Shown piece by piece: positions 24,545-32,464 of a stretch of DNA of 64,000 nucleotides. The DNA is from PNOJ01 sp016706845. Its GTDB lineage: Bacteria; Krumholzibacteriota; Krumholzibacteriia; LZORAL124-64-63. Below the pieces are notes generated by a model. It worked only from the letters and a program-made list of their open reading frames with translations. It searched no databases and had not been told where the DNA came from. Position numbers and translations under genes: made by a program. Position 1 is the first letter of the stretch, and each line of letters starts with the position of its first letter. Location: positions 1-64,000 of the forward strand of contig JADJIV010000003.1 of the NCBI GenBank assembly GCA_016706845.1, written 5' to 3'.

Positions 24545-25939
24545 CTACTGTCCGGCATCACGGTGGGAACGGCCGTCCCGGTCGGGCAGGACGAGACCCA
24601 GCTTCTTGATCCTGCGGAACAATGTCGTCTTGTGGATGCCCAGTTCGCGCGCCGCCGCCAGCCTGCTGAAGGCGTTGCGCTCGAGGGCGGCACTGATGGT
24701 CCTGGCTTCCAGGATGTCCTGGACCGAGCGAAGGGTACCGCCGGTGCCCGCCGGCGCGACCGGGATGACCAGTTCCGCGGGCAGATGCGCGACGCCGATC
24801 TGCCCGTCGGCGCAGAGGATGAACGCGCGCTCGATGACGTTCTCCAGCTCGCGGATGTTGCCGGGCCAGTCGTGGGCCATCAGGATGGAAAGGGCTTCGA
24901 TCCCGACTCCCGCGATCTTCTTGTTCTGCAGTCGGTTGAATCTGGAGACGAACTGGTCCGCCAACAGGGGGATGTCCTCCTTGCGCCTGCGCAACGGCGG
25001 CAACTCGACTCGCACCACGTTCACCCGGTAGTAGAGGTCGTCCCGGAACACGCCCTGCCGCACCTGCCCGGACAGGTCCTTGTTGGTCGCCACGATGACC
25101 CGCACGTCCGCAACTTCGGAACGCGTCCCGCCCAACGGCTCGTAGACGCGCTCCTGAAGCACCCGCAGCAGCCCGACCTGCAGGGCGGGGCTGATCTCTC
25201 CGATTTCGTCGAGGAAGATGGTCCCGCCACGGGCCATGGCGAACCTTCCCGGCTTGGATTTGCGGGCATCGGTGAAGGCTCCGGCCTCGTAGCCGAAGAG
25301 TTCGGACTCCAACAACGTGTCGGGCAGGGCCGCGCAGTTGACGGCGACGAACGGCCCGCGGCGGCGGGGGCTCAACGCATGGAGCGTCCGCGCCACCAGT
25401 TCCTTGCCGGTGCCGGTCTCGCCGAGGACGAGGACCGTGCTCGGGCTGGCGGCGATCGCGGGCAGCACCTCGAACAAACGCAGCATCAGCGGGCTGCGGC
25501 TCGCGAGCTCGCCGACACGGTTCCGGCCCGCGAGCTCCTGACGCAGTTCCTCGACTTCCGAGAGATCGCGGAACGTCTCCGCACCGCCGATCACGCGCCC
25601 GTCCGCGTCGCGCAGAACGGCGGTGGACAGGCTGATGGGAATCCGCCTCCCGTTCGAATCGATGATGTAGCCGGCCTTGCCGACGATGGGCTTGCCGCTC
25701 AGCAAGGTCTGCTGGAGCGCGCAGTCGGCCCCGCACATGTTGGAACGGAACACCTCCGAGCAGCGCCGGCCGATGGCGTCCCGACGCGGCACTTTGGTGA
25801 TCTCCTCCGCGGCCCGATTGAACGACGTGACGATCCACTCCTGGTCGACCGTGAAGACGCCCTCGGAGATGCTCTCGAGGATGGCCTCGGTCGGCGTCGG
25901 GACCGTCGGCGATCGGCTGTCGCGTCGGCGACTCGTCAT
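24545..25939 (-). CDS. PAS-domain sigma-54-dependent transcription activator
   Basis: 464 aa from the ATG at 25939 (AGGAGC leader). A PAS domain (about 15-125) is followed by the AAA+ domain (about 150-385: Walker A GETGTGKE, Walker B GGTIFLDEIGE) and a Fis-type helix-turn-helix (about 420-450). The sigma-54 contact loop reads GAFTDA, not the common GAFTGA. The PAS Cys cluster (NMCGADCAL) could hold a redox or metal cofactor. In Desulfovibrio such a regulator controls the orange-protein operons with sigma-54. Position upstream of the NifX-like operon with a sigma-54-like promoter supports that role here. Confidence 0.9.
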   Translation of the reverse strand: MTSRRRDSRSPTVPTPTEAILESISEGVFTVDQEWIVTSFNRAAEEITKVPRRDAIGRRCSEVFRSNMCGADCALQQTLLSGKPIVGKAGYIIDSNGRRIPISLSTAVLRDADGRVIGGAETFRDLSEVEELRQELAGRNRVGELASRSPLMLRLFEVLPAIAASPSTVLVLGETGTGKELVARTLHALSPRRRGPFVAVNCAALPDTLLESELFGYEAGAFTDARKSKPGRFAMARGGTIFLDEIGEISPALQVGLLRVLQERVYEPLGGTRSEVADVRVIVATNKDLSGQVRQGVFRDDLYYRVNVVRVELPPLRRRKEDIPLLADQFVSRFNRLQNKKIAGVGIEALSILMAHDWPGNIRELENVIERAFILCADGQIGVAHLPAELVIPVAPAGTGGTLRSVQDILEARTISAALERNAFSRLAAARELGIHKTTLFRRIKKLGLVLPDRDGRSHRDAGQ

Positions 25940-26159
25940 GTCGTGCTCCTCGAAATCCCGGCCGGTTGTTCCGCGACGCGGGCCGCTCGACGACGCAAGG
26001 CCCGGTCGTGCCGGTCGAAGGGACGATTCGCGCCGCCGTCCGGATTCCAAGATAGTCCTGGCTGCAGCGCAACACACGCCCTACAATGCGAAACGGCGCA
26101 CGGTCGCAACTGAACAACCCCTTTTCCCGCTGGGTGTTCGGACCGCGCAAGGAGGAGTC

Positions 26160-26597
26160 ATGAAGAGGATCGGCATCGTGATCTGCGACCGGTACGCCGA
26201 CTGCGCCGGCGGCAAGTGCCTGCGCGCGATGCGGAACCGGGAAGGCGCCTTCAGCCGCTACCGGGACGAGGAAATCGAACTGGTCGGCTTCACCTCGTGC
26301 GGCGGCTGCCCGGGCGGCAACATCGAGCATGCCCCTGAAGAGATGAAGAAGAACGGGGCGGAGGTCATCCACCTCGCCACGGGGCTCGTCGTCGGCTACC
26401 CGCCGTGCCCCTGGCTGGAGGCGTTTCGCGAGTTCATCCCGGCCAAGTTCGGACTGGAAGTGGTGATCGGCACCCATCCCGTTCCGGAAAACTATTTCCG
26501 GACCCACACGGCGCTGGGGACCTGGACGCCGCAAGACGAACGCGTACGCCTGCACCACCTGCTGTCCGATCCGCGGCAGCGGCGCGCTTACGATTGA
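26160..26597 (+). CDS. CGGC-domain protein
   Basis: 145 aa from the ATG at 26160 after AAGGAGGAGTC. It has the CGGC-domain signature (FTSCGGCPGGN, about 40-50) and other conserved cysteines (CDRYADCAGGKC, PPCPW) likely to bind a metal or cluster. Its role is unknown; such proteins are encoded in anaerobes next to redox genes. It diverges from the sigma-54 activator gene with a 220-bp gap, so it may belong to the same regulon. Confidence 0.85.
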   Translation: MKRIGIVICDRYADCAGGKCLRAMRNREGAFSRYRDEEIELVGFTSCGGCPGGNIEHAPEEMKKNGAEVIHLATGLVVGYPPCPWLEAFREFIPAKFGLEVVIGTHPVPENYFRTHTALGTWTPQDERVRLHHLLSDPRQRRAYD

Positions 26598-26615
26598 AAC
26601 GCCGGCCGGACCGGG

Positions 26616-27266
26616 CTAGTAGTAGATCCGCTTGACCCGACCCCAGTTGTTGTCGTCGTCGCTGATCGGGTCGAAGCAGCAGGTGCTCGCGGCCAGGATC
26701 GGCAACCCGCCCCCGAAGCCCGCCCCGATCAGGTCCTCCCAGCCCGTCCCCGGATTCCGGTAGGAGGTGCAGGGGTCGCCAGGCACCTGCTTCTCCGGCA
26801 CACCGGTCGTGCCGCCGGTGAAGGGCAACTCGACGCCACCGCTCGCCTCCTGGATCGTCACCGACAGGAAGTAGCTGTCCGCCATCAGGGCGCACTCGAA
26901 GTCGCACGGGATGGCGATCTCGTACAGGCCATGAGCCGCGATGCCGTCGACGAGCAGCTCGCCGGATGTCGCCAGCACCTGGCCGGGAACGTCGCAGCCC
27001 GCGACATCGTTGACCTTGAGCAGCTGGGCGATCAGACGCACGGTCGCTCCGGCGTCCAGCACCAGGGAGATGCGGACTTCGTCGACGGTGAAACCATGGT
27101 CGCAGGCACAGGCCGCGACAGGATCGGTCAACTGCGCATACGCGACGCCGCTACCGAGCCAGCCAGCCTCGAAGCTGACGACGTTTTGCGTGTTGCCAAG
27201 CAGACAATCCTGCGCGAAGACGGCCGTGGACATCAAGAGCATGAGCACGATCATGAAGTTACGCAT
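26616..27266 (-). CDS. Small secreted protein of unknown function, copy 1
   Basis: 216 aa with a signal peptide cut near VFAQD (residue 19). The mature part is rich in Gly, Thr and Cys; ten or so cysteines (including CACDHG and CDFECAL) could form disulfides. A paralogue (215 aa) lies at 51211-51858 and is nearly identical in long stretches such as LLKVNDVAGCDVPGQVLATS and DPCTSYRNPGTGWEDLIGAGF. No known domain is recognised; the fold is probably all-beta. An extended -10 motif shared by both copies lies upstream. Confidence 0.8.
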   Translation of the reverse strand: MRNFMIVLMLLMSTAVFAQDCLLGNTQNVVSFEAGWLGSGVAYAQLTDPVAACACDHGFTVDEVRISLVLDAGATVRLIAQLLKVNDVAGCDVPGQVLATSGELLVDGIAAHGLYEIAIPCDFECALMADSYFLSVTIQEASGGVELPFTGGTTGVPEKQVPGDPCTSYRNPGTGWEDLIGAGFGGGLPILAASTCCFDPISDDDNNWGRVKRIYY

Positions 27267-27346
27267 GTTGCACCCCCCTACAGTTGAACAGGATGACGAT
27301 CTTCGGGCGATCAGTCGTCATGGAAAGGCAGCAGGGCGAGAAGTGC

Positions 27347-27378
27347 ATTCTAGCACAATATTCCACCAGGATTGTCAA
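27347..27378 (-). promoter_or_regulatory. Candidate promoter of secreted protein copy 1
   Basis: On the minus strand TGCTAGAAT (extended -10, core 27347-27352) lies about 80 bp upstream of the start codon; a perfect TTGACA (27373-27378) is 20 bp upstream of the core, longer than ideal. The -10 and its flank (CTCGCCC a few bases on) recur upstream of the paralogue at 52015-52020. Confidence 0.5.
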
Positions 27379-27463
27379 CATTCGCGCGCTCGCGCTCGGG
27401 GAACGGACGCGGCGGTTTCGATTCCGAATGGTCGAAATCGGAAGAACGACAGACCACCGCTCG

Positions 27464-28132
27464 CTAGTTCAGCGCGAACGAGACCGTCACCGAGAACGTG
27501 CGTTGCTTGATGTCGTCGTACTGGTCGGCGCCGGTGACCTCATCGAGGGCATCATCGAGGATATCGCCCACCGGGCGATCGTTGAGAGCCGTCATGCCGA
27601 TGTCGTAACGCAGGTCCACGCCGATCTTCATGATCTTCACGCCGGCCCCCAGGATCAGGCTCCAGGCGTTCTTCGTGTCGTCCCTGATGTCCGACCAGTC
27701 GTGATCGAGCTTCACCTCGCTCTTGAGCGGGATGTTGATGGCGGGGCCGGCGTAGACGCGCGGCGACGCCACGGCCATCGGCAGCGCCATCACGAGCAGG
27801 GCCGGGACCTGCAGGAACGTGCTGCGATACTCGAGTTCGTTGCCGCCCGGGTAGCTGCCCAGGGGCGTGCCGCCCTCGAAGCCGTACTGGGAGATCAGCG
27901 CCTCGGCCTGCACGTGCAGCAGGAAGGTCGGGAGATCGAGGTAGACACCGCCCACGAAGCCGGACCGGGTTGACGAGCCGAGCTGGTCCGTGTCGATGGA
28001 CGACAGGTTGAGCCCGGCCCTGATGCCGAACTCCGGCTTGGGCACCAGTGGAATCTGGGCCGACGCCGTCCCCGCCGCCGCCACGGCCGCCAGCACCACC
28101 ATCACACCAACGACAGCCTTGCGCGTGCACAT
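27464..28132 (-). CDS. Outer-membrane beta-barrel protein (porin-like)
   Basis: 222 aa from the ATG at 28132; a longer reading adds unsupported residues. The signal peptide ends near TASAQI. The mature part alternates hydrophobic and polar residues and ends with FSVTVSFALN, an aromatic-containing outer-membrane sorting terminus. It looks like an eight- to ten-stranded barrel of the OmpX/OprF-like class (FGIRAGLNLSSI, GFVGGVYLDLPTF). No closer family is recognised. Confidence 0.8.
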   Translation of the reverse strand: MCTRKAVVGVMVVLAAVAAAGTASAQIPLVPKPEFGIRAGLNLSSIDTDQLGSSTRSGFVGGVYLDLPTFLLHVQAEALISQYGFEGGTPLGSYPGGNELEYRSTFLQVPALLVMALPMAVASPRVYAGPAINIPLKSEVKLDHDWSDIRDDTKNAWSLILGAGVKIMKIGVDLRYDIGMTALNDRPVGDILDDALDEVTGADQYDDIKQRTFSVTVSFALN

Positions 28133-28360
28133 GTTCCTGCCTCCGCTGAAAGGGCTCTCCACCGGCCGCGGCGAGGATGACCAGTCCGCCTCGCAACAGT
28201 CCGATCCGGCCAATCTAGCTCCGTTGTCCGCTTCATGCCCTAGTCGGCCAATCATTGACGCCGCGACGAGCGGTGCTTAAGTTCCCCCAGCTCTCGGTCA
28301 CCGGACCGACGCCCGCGAGCGCACTCGCATGGGATCGAGCGCCTGTCGAAAGAAGCCAAC

Positions 28361-29185
28361 ATGCTGCGGACTCCGCCGGCGGCTGCGTATCTGCTGGCAC
28401 TGCTCGTCCCGCTGTTCGCAACCCCGCCTGCGGCTTCCTGCGCCGTCATCACGCCCGCACCGGACTTCCCGATCATCGAGACAGGTCCGGGTCTCTCGAC
28501 GCACAAGGAGAATTTCGTCCTGCCTTTCACGTACTCCGCGGAGTACCACGGGCGACGGACGGAGGCCGTATTCCAGCTGAGCGCGAAGCATCGCCTGTTC
28601 GGCTCGAAATTCTATCTCGCCTACTCGCAGCTCTCGTTCTGGCAGGCCTACGACATCCACAACTCCTCTCCCTTCCGCGACACCGACTTCAACCCCGAGA
28701 TCTTCTACCGTTCCGCACCGATCGCGTATGCGCAGTGCATCGCCGGCGCGGACGCGGGATTCGAGCACGAGTCGAACGGCCAACTGGTCCCCTTTTCACG
28801 CAGCTGGAATCTCCTCTACCTGTCCCCCTGGTACCAGCGCGGCAACCTGCTGCTCTATCTCAAGCTCAGGTACCGCATCCCCGAGCCCGCCAAGGCGAAC
28901 CCTGAAGACGCCCTGGGCGACGACAATCCCGACATCACCGACTACCTCGGCTACAGCGACGTCCACCTGTACTACCGTCCGGGAAAGGGGCACCTCGCAC
29001 ACCTCACGATGCGCGGGTTCCTGGGTTGCGGCCGGGGAAACGCCGCCCTGAGCTACAGCCTGCCGGTGCCCCGCTCCGCGGACAGCTTCCTGGTCCTGAG
29101 GCTGTCGCACGGCTACGGGGAATGCCTGGTGGACTACCGCGAGTCGATCACCCGGGTCGGCATCGGCATCATGTTCGCGAGGTAG
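28361..29185 (+). CDS. pldA: Outer-membrane phospholipase A (OMPLA), copy A
   Basis: 274 aa with a signal peptide ending near AASCAV. The catalytic motif HESNG, with His and Ser in the family spacing, and the downstream Asn in SRSWN are present at about 148-163. The beta-barrel strands end in IGIMFAR. OMPLA hydrolyses phospholipids in the outer leaflet when the membrane is disturbed. This copy is intact; its counterpart at 42431 is frame-broken. The ADH gene converges from the right with a 21-bp gap. Confidence 0.9.
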   Translation: MLRTPPAAAYLLALLVPLFATPPAASCAVITPAPDFPIIETGPGLSTHKENFVLPFTYSAEYHGRRTEAVFQLSAKHRLFGSKFYLAYSQLSFWQAYDIHNSSPFRDTDFNPEIFYRSAPIAYAQCIAGADAGFEHESNGQLVPFSRSWNLLYLSPWYQRGNLLLYLKLRYRIPEPAKANPEDALGDDNPDITDYLGYSDVHLYYRPGKGHLAHLTMRGFLGCGRGNAALSYSLPVPRSADSFLVLRLSHGYGECLVDYRESITRVGIGIMFAR

Positions 29186-29206
29186 GCGCCGTCGGGTGCG
29201 CGCTGG

Positions 29207-30264
29207 TCAGGCGTTCCTCAACGAAGCCATGTCGATCGAGAAGCGGTACTTCACGTCCGATCGCAGCAGCCGTTCGTAGGCTTCGTTGATCTTCTGGATG
29301 GGGATGACCTCCACGTCGGCGATGATGCCGTGCTCGCCGCAGAAGTCGAGCATCTCCTGGGTCTCCGCGATGCCGCCGATCAGCGAACCGGACAGGCTGC
29401 GTCGCCCGAACAGCAGGCCGAAGGCGGAGACCGGCAGGGGCTTCTCCGGCGCGCCGACGAGGGTCAGGTTGCCGTCCAGGGCGAGCAGGTTGATGTAGGC
29501 GTTGATGTCGTGGTCCGCGGAGATGGTGTCCAGGATGAAGTCGAAGCTGCCGGCGTGCTTCGCCATCTCGTCGGCGTCGCTGGAGATGACGACCTCGTGG
29601 GCGCCGAGACGCAGCGCGTCCGTCTTCTTGCCGGGCGAGGTGGTGAAGACCACGACGTGGGCGCCGAACGCGCGGGCGAGCTTCACCCCCATGTGGCCCA
29701 GACCCCCGAGCCCGGCCACGCCCACCTTCTTGCCTGCGGTGACGCCCCAGTGGCGCATGGGCGAATAGGTCGTGATGCCCGCGCAGAGCAGCGGCGCGAC
29801 GCCGGCCAGATCCAGGTTCTTCGGGACGCGCAGCACGAAGCGCTCGTCGACGACGATGCTATCCGAGTAGCCGCCGTAGGTGACCCCGCCGAGGTGCCTG
29901 TCCGGGGAGTTGTAGGTGAAGACCGCCCGGGGCAGGACTGTTCCCGGTCTGCCCGGCAGTTGGGGCAGGTGTGGTCCGAGTCGACCAGGCAGCCCACGCC
30001 CACCAGATCGCCCGCCGCGAACTTCGTGACCGCCGCCCCGGCCTCAACGACCCTGCCGACGATCTCATGGCCGGGGACGACCGGGTAGACCGTGGGCATG
30101 ATGCTGCTCCACTCGTTGCGCGCCGTGTGGAGGTCGGAGTGGCAGATCCCGCAGAAGAGGATCTCGATCCGGACATCGCGTTCGGTGACGTCGCGGCGCC
30201 GGATCGTGTCCATGGCCAGCGGCGAGGCGGCGCCGGCGGCGGAATAGGCTTTGGCTTCGAACAT
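29207..30264 (-). pseudogene. Zinc-type NAD(P)-dependent alcohol dehydrogenase, copy A, frameshifted
   Basis: The N-terminal frame (30264 leftwards) has the catalytic zinc motifs CGICHSDLH and PGHEIVG and the structural-zinc cysteines CPNC and then SC. It breaks after CPG. The remainder (VVDERF..., NADP-binding GLGGLGHMG, to DMASLRNA) is in another frame. The intact copy at 43275 has GCCCCGGGG where this one has GCCCGGGG (29925-29932), so one C is missing. Restoring it gives 352 aa, the same length as copy B. The family resembles YahK-type aldehyde reductases. Confidence 0.88.
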
Positions 30265-30339
30265 CTCGGTTCTCCTGTCGTGTCGGGTGCCGGCGATCCG
30301 TTAAGTCTGCACCAATATACATGCGATCCGGCCGGATGC

Positions 30340-31686
30340 TCAATGCACGTAGCCCAGCGCGCGCAGGTTGCGCTTCTCCCGATCGGAAAGTTCAGGCAAC
30401 CGCTCTTCGAGTTCCATGGCGGCGTGGCGCGCGCTGTCCTCCGCGGCGATGCTCGCCAGGCGCGCCGACATCGCGCGCACGCGATCGGGCTGGGCATCTG
30501 CCAGCGACCGGGTCTCGCCCGGGTCGCGGGCGAGATCGAAGAGCCGGACGCGGAGCGGCTCCAGTCCGTCCTTGTTGATGATCAGTTTCCAGGGCCACTC
30601 CAGCAGCGCGCGCAGCGTGCTTCCTTCCGCGTCCACCTCCAGGGGGATCGGAGCGCCGTCGTCGCGCAGGAAGCCGGGCGCGAGCGTCGCGGGGTCGGCG
30701 AGGCCGTAGGCCCGGGCGAGGGTCCCGAAGACGCCGCCCACGCCGACGGGACGGTCGATCACCCCGCCGAGCGGCAGGGCGCCCGGCCACCGCACGATGA
30801 GCGGCACGCGCACCTCTCCGTCGTAGAGGTAACGGCCGTGGCCGCGGTATCCCTCGTGGTCCCAGAGTTCCTCGCCATGGTCCGCGGTGACGATCACGAG
30901 CGTGTCGTCGAGCAGGTCGGCGGACTTCAGCGCGTCCAGCAGCTCCCCCACATACCGGTCGACGTAGGCGATTTCGCCGTCATAGAGATCGACGATGTCG
31001 TCGCGGAAGTGGTCGAGGCGGCCGTCGGTCGCACGGTCGAGGCGATCGAGGAACGCGCGCGAGCCGATCGGCTCGCCGCGAGGCGGCAGGTGCGACCCCA
31101 ACTCCGGGTGAGGCGTGTAGGGGTCGTGGGGATCGACGTAGAGCACGAAGAGGAACCACGGCTTCCCGGGACGTTCCTCGCGCAGCCACCGCAGGGCCCG
31201 CTCGTTGACGTCGGCGGCGTCGGTCACCTGGAAATCGTCGGGGTAGCCGCTGTTGCAAGGGGGGTGGTCGTACAGGTCGAAACCCCGGCCGAAGCCGAAG
31301 GCGGGGCCGATGTTGTCGTTGCTGTAGATGCCCGCCGTGGCGAAGCCCCGGGCCCGGAACAGCTCGGCCAGGGTCGGCAGGTCCCGGTCCAGGACGTCGT
31401 CCTGGTTGCGGCATCCGGACACCGTCGGCGACAGGCCCGTGAAGTAGACGGAGAACGACGAGCGGGTCCAGGCGCTGGGGCTGTAGGCATGCCGGAACGT
31501 CGTCGCGTCGGCGGCGAAGGCGTCCAGCCGCGGCGTGGTGTCCTTCGCGTAGCCGTACAGGCTCATGTGGTCGGCGCGCAGGGTATCGATGGCCAGCAGC
31601 AGCACGTTGCGCGGCGGCTTGTCTGCGGCCAGGCCGGGGACGGCGCCGAGGAGCGCGCAGATGAGCACCGAGTTGAGAATTCGCAT
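30340..31686 (-). CDS. Sulfatase/alkaline-phosphatase superfamily protein, copy A
   Basis: 448 aa from the ATG at 31686. A signal peptide ends near GLAAD. Metal-site acids are in LAIDTLRADHMS (about 31-42) and VTADHGEEL. The nucleophile region reads SAWTR (71-75). Ser71 sits where sulfatases have the formylglycine Cys or Ser, but Trp replaces the usual Pro or Ala. So it may be a Ser-type sulfatase needing a radical activating enzyme, or another hydrolase such as a phosphodiesterase. It is exported, intact, and lies next to ADH. The paralogue is at 44468. Confidence 0.85.
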   Translation of the reverse strand: MRILNSVLICALLGAVPGLAADKPPRNVLLLAIDTLRADHMSLYGYAKDTTPRLDAFAADATTFRHAYSPSAWTRSSFSVYFTGLSPTVSGCRNQDDVLDRDLPTLAELFRARGFATAGIYSNDNIGPAFGFGRGFDLYDHPPCNSGYPDDFQVTDAADVNERALRWLREERPGKPWFLFVLYVDPHDPYTPHPELGSHLPPRGEPIGSRAFLDRLDRATDGRLDHFRDDIVDLYDGEIAYVDRYVGELLDALKSADLLDDTLVIVTADHGEELWDHEGYRGHGRYLYDGEVRVPLIVRWPGALPLGGVIDRPVGVGGVFGTLARAYGLADPATLAPGFLRDDGAPIPLEVDAEGSTLRALLEWPWKLIINKDGLEPLRVRLFDLARDPGETRSLADAQPDRVRAMSARLASIAAEDSARHAAMELEERLPELSDREKRNLRALGYVH

Positions 31687-31746
31687 ACGACCTCCACCGC
31701 CCGCCAGATCATACCGCCGGACACACACAACCCGCTTGTCGGACGG

Positions 31747-32283
31747 CTACGACAGCGTGACCTCGAAGACGCAGCGCTTGGCGCCGTCGAGCTTGGACGC
31801 CATGAGACGGGCCTGGACCGGCCTGCCGAAGATAGCCTCGAAGCTCTCTTTCTGGTAGCCGACGGAGCAGTTGCACCAGACCGCCGGCGTGCGCTGCATG
31901 TCGACCAGCGGGCAGCCGCAGTCGCCTTCGGCCACCGTGACGGTGATGATCCCCTTCTCCTTGTCCCACGTGAAGTCGGTGCCCCAATTCTTCTTGGCCA
32001 CGGCGAAGTAGGCTTCGGGATCGCCCTTGAATCTGGCCCCGAGCCGGCCCAGCTTGGCGCACTCGCGTCCGGTCTGCTCGAGGATCCCCGCACAGGTCTC
32101 CTCGGGCGCGTCGGCGGCCATGAAGCCGACCAGCTTCGCGAGCTGGTACCGGGTCAACGCCAGCCGCTGATCCTCGGCGGGAGGTTCGGCCGCCAGCAGC
32201 GGGGTGGTCGTGCCGAAAAGGTTCAGGGCGCAGCCGCACATGCCCAGTCCGCAGGCGGTCTTCAGGAATTCCTTGCGGTCCAT
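31747..32283 (-). CDS. Small cysteine-rich exported protein, DUF6144-like, copy A
   Basis: 178 aa. MDRKEFLKTACGLGMCGCAL is a signal-like start with three cysteines; a lipoprotein or Tat-like export is possible but it lacks twin arginines. The C-terminal half has GDCGCPLVDM and TPAVWCNCSVGYQKESFEAIFG, resembling a zinc- or cluster-binding domain of the DUF6144 type (tentative). Ends FEVTLS. The copy at 45913 is 178 aa and very similar. Function is unknown. It is the first gene of the DUF-sulfatase run on the minus strand. Confidence 0.72.
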   Translation of the reverse strand: MDRKEFLKTACGLGMCGCALNLFGTTTPLLAAEPPAEDQRLALTRYQLAKLVGFMAADAPEETCAGILEQTGRECAKLGRLGARFKGDPEAYFAVAKKNWGTDFTWDKEKGIITVTVAEGDCGCPLVDMQRTPAVWCNCSVGYQKESFEAIFGRPVQARLMASKLDGAKRCVFEVTLS

Positions 32284-32402
32284 GGGGTCTCCCTTTCCGG
32301 TGGCGGGGCGGGGTCGTTCGACGAGACGTACTGCGGCATACGGTGACCGACCGGAAAGGTTCGGCGGCCTGTTGAAGGTGGACTGCCTGTGCCGGATGCG
32401 GA

Positions 32403-32433
32403 ACCAGGGCGCCGCATCGTACGGCGCCCTGGT
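32403..32433 (-). terminator. 12-bp hairpin ending the redox operon
   Basis: ACCAGGGCGCCG and CGGCGCCCTGGT pair perfectly around a 7-nt loop, 32 bp past the fusion-gene stop at 32465. No U-tract follows. Confidence 0.7.
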
Positions 32434-32464
32434 CTGTCTCGGTCGTCGCGGTGGACGCCGGCGG

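Larger units (their letters stand above)
28251..32370. repeat. 4.1-kb duplicated block, copy A
   Basis: Direct repeat of 42330-46535. Both copies hold, in the same order and strands, phospholipase A (+), alcohol dehydrogenase (-), sulfatase (-) and a small cysteine protein (-), with matching intergenic stretches from TTGACGCC at the left end to GGAAAGGTTCGG at the right. Gene products are about 80-95% alike by eye. The two copies flank the redox operon at 32.5-42 kb. Confidence 0.88.
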
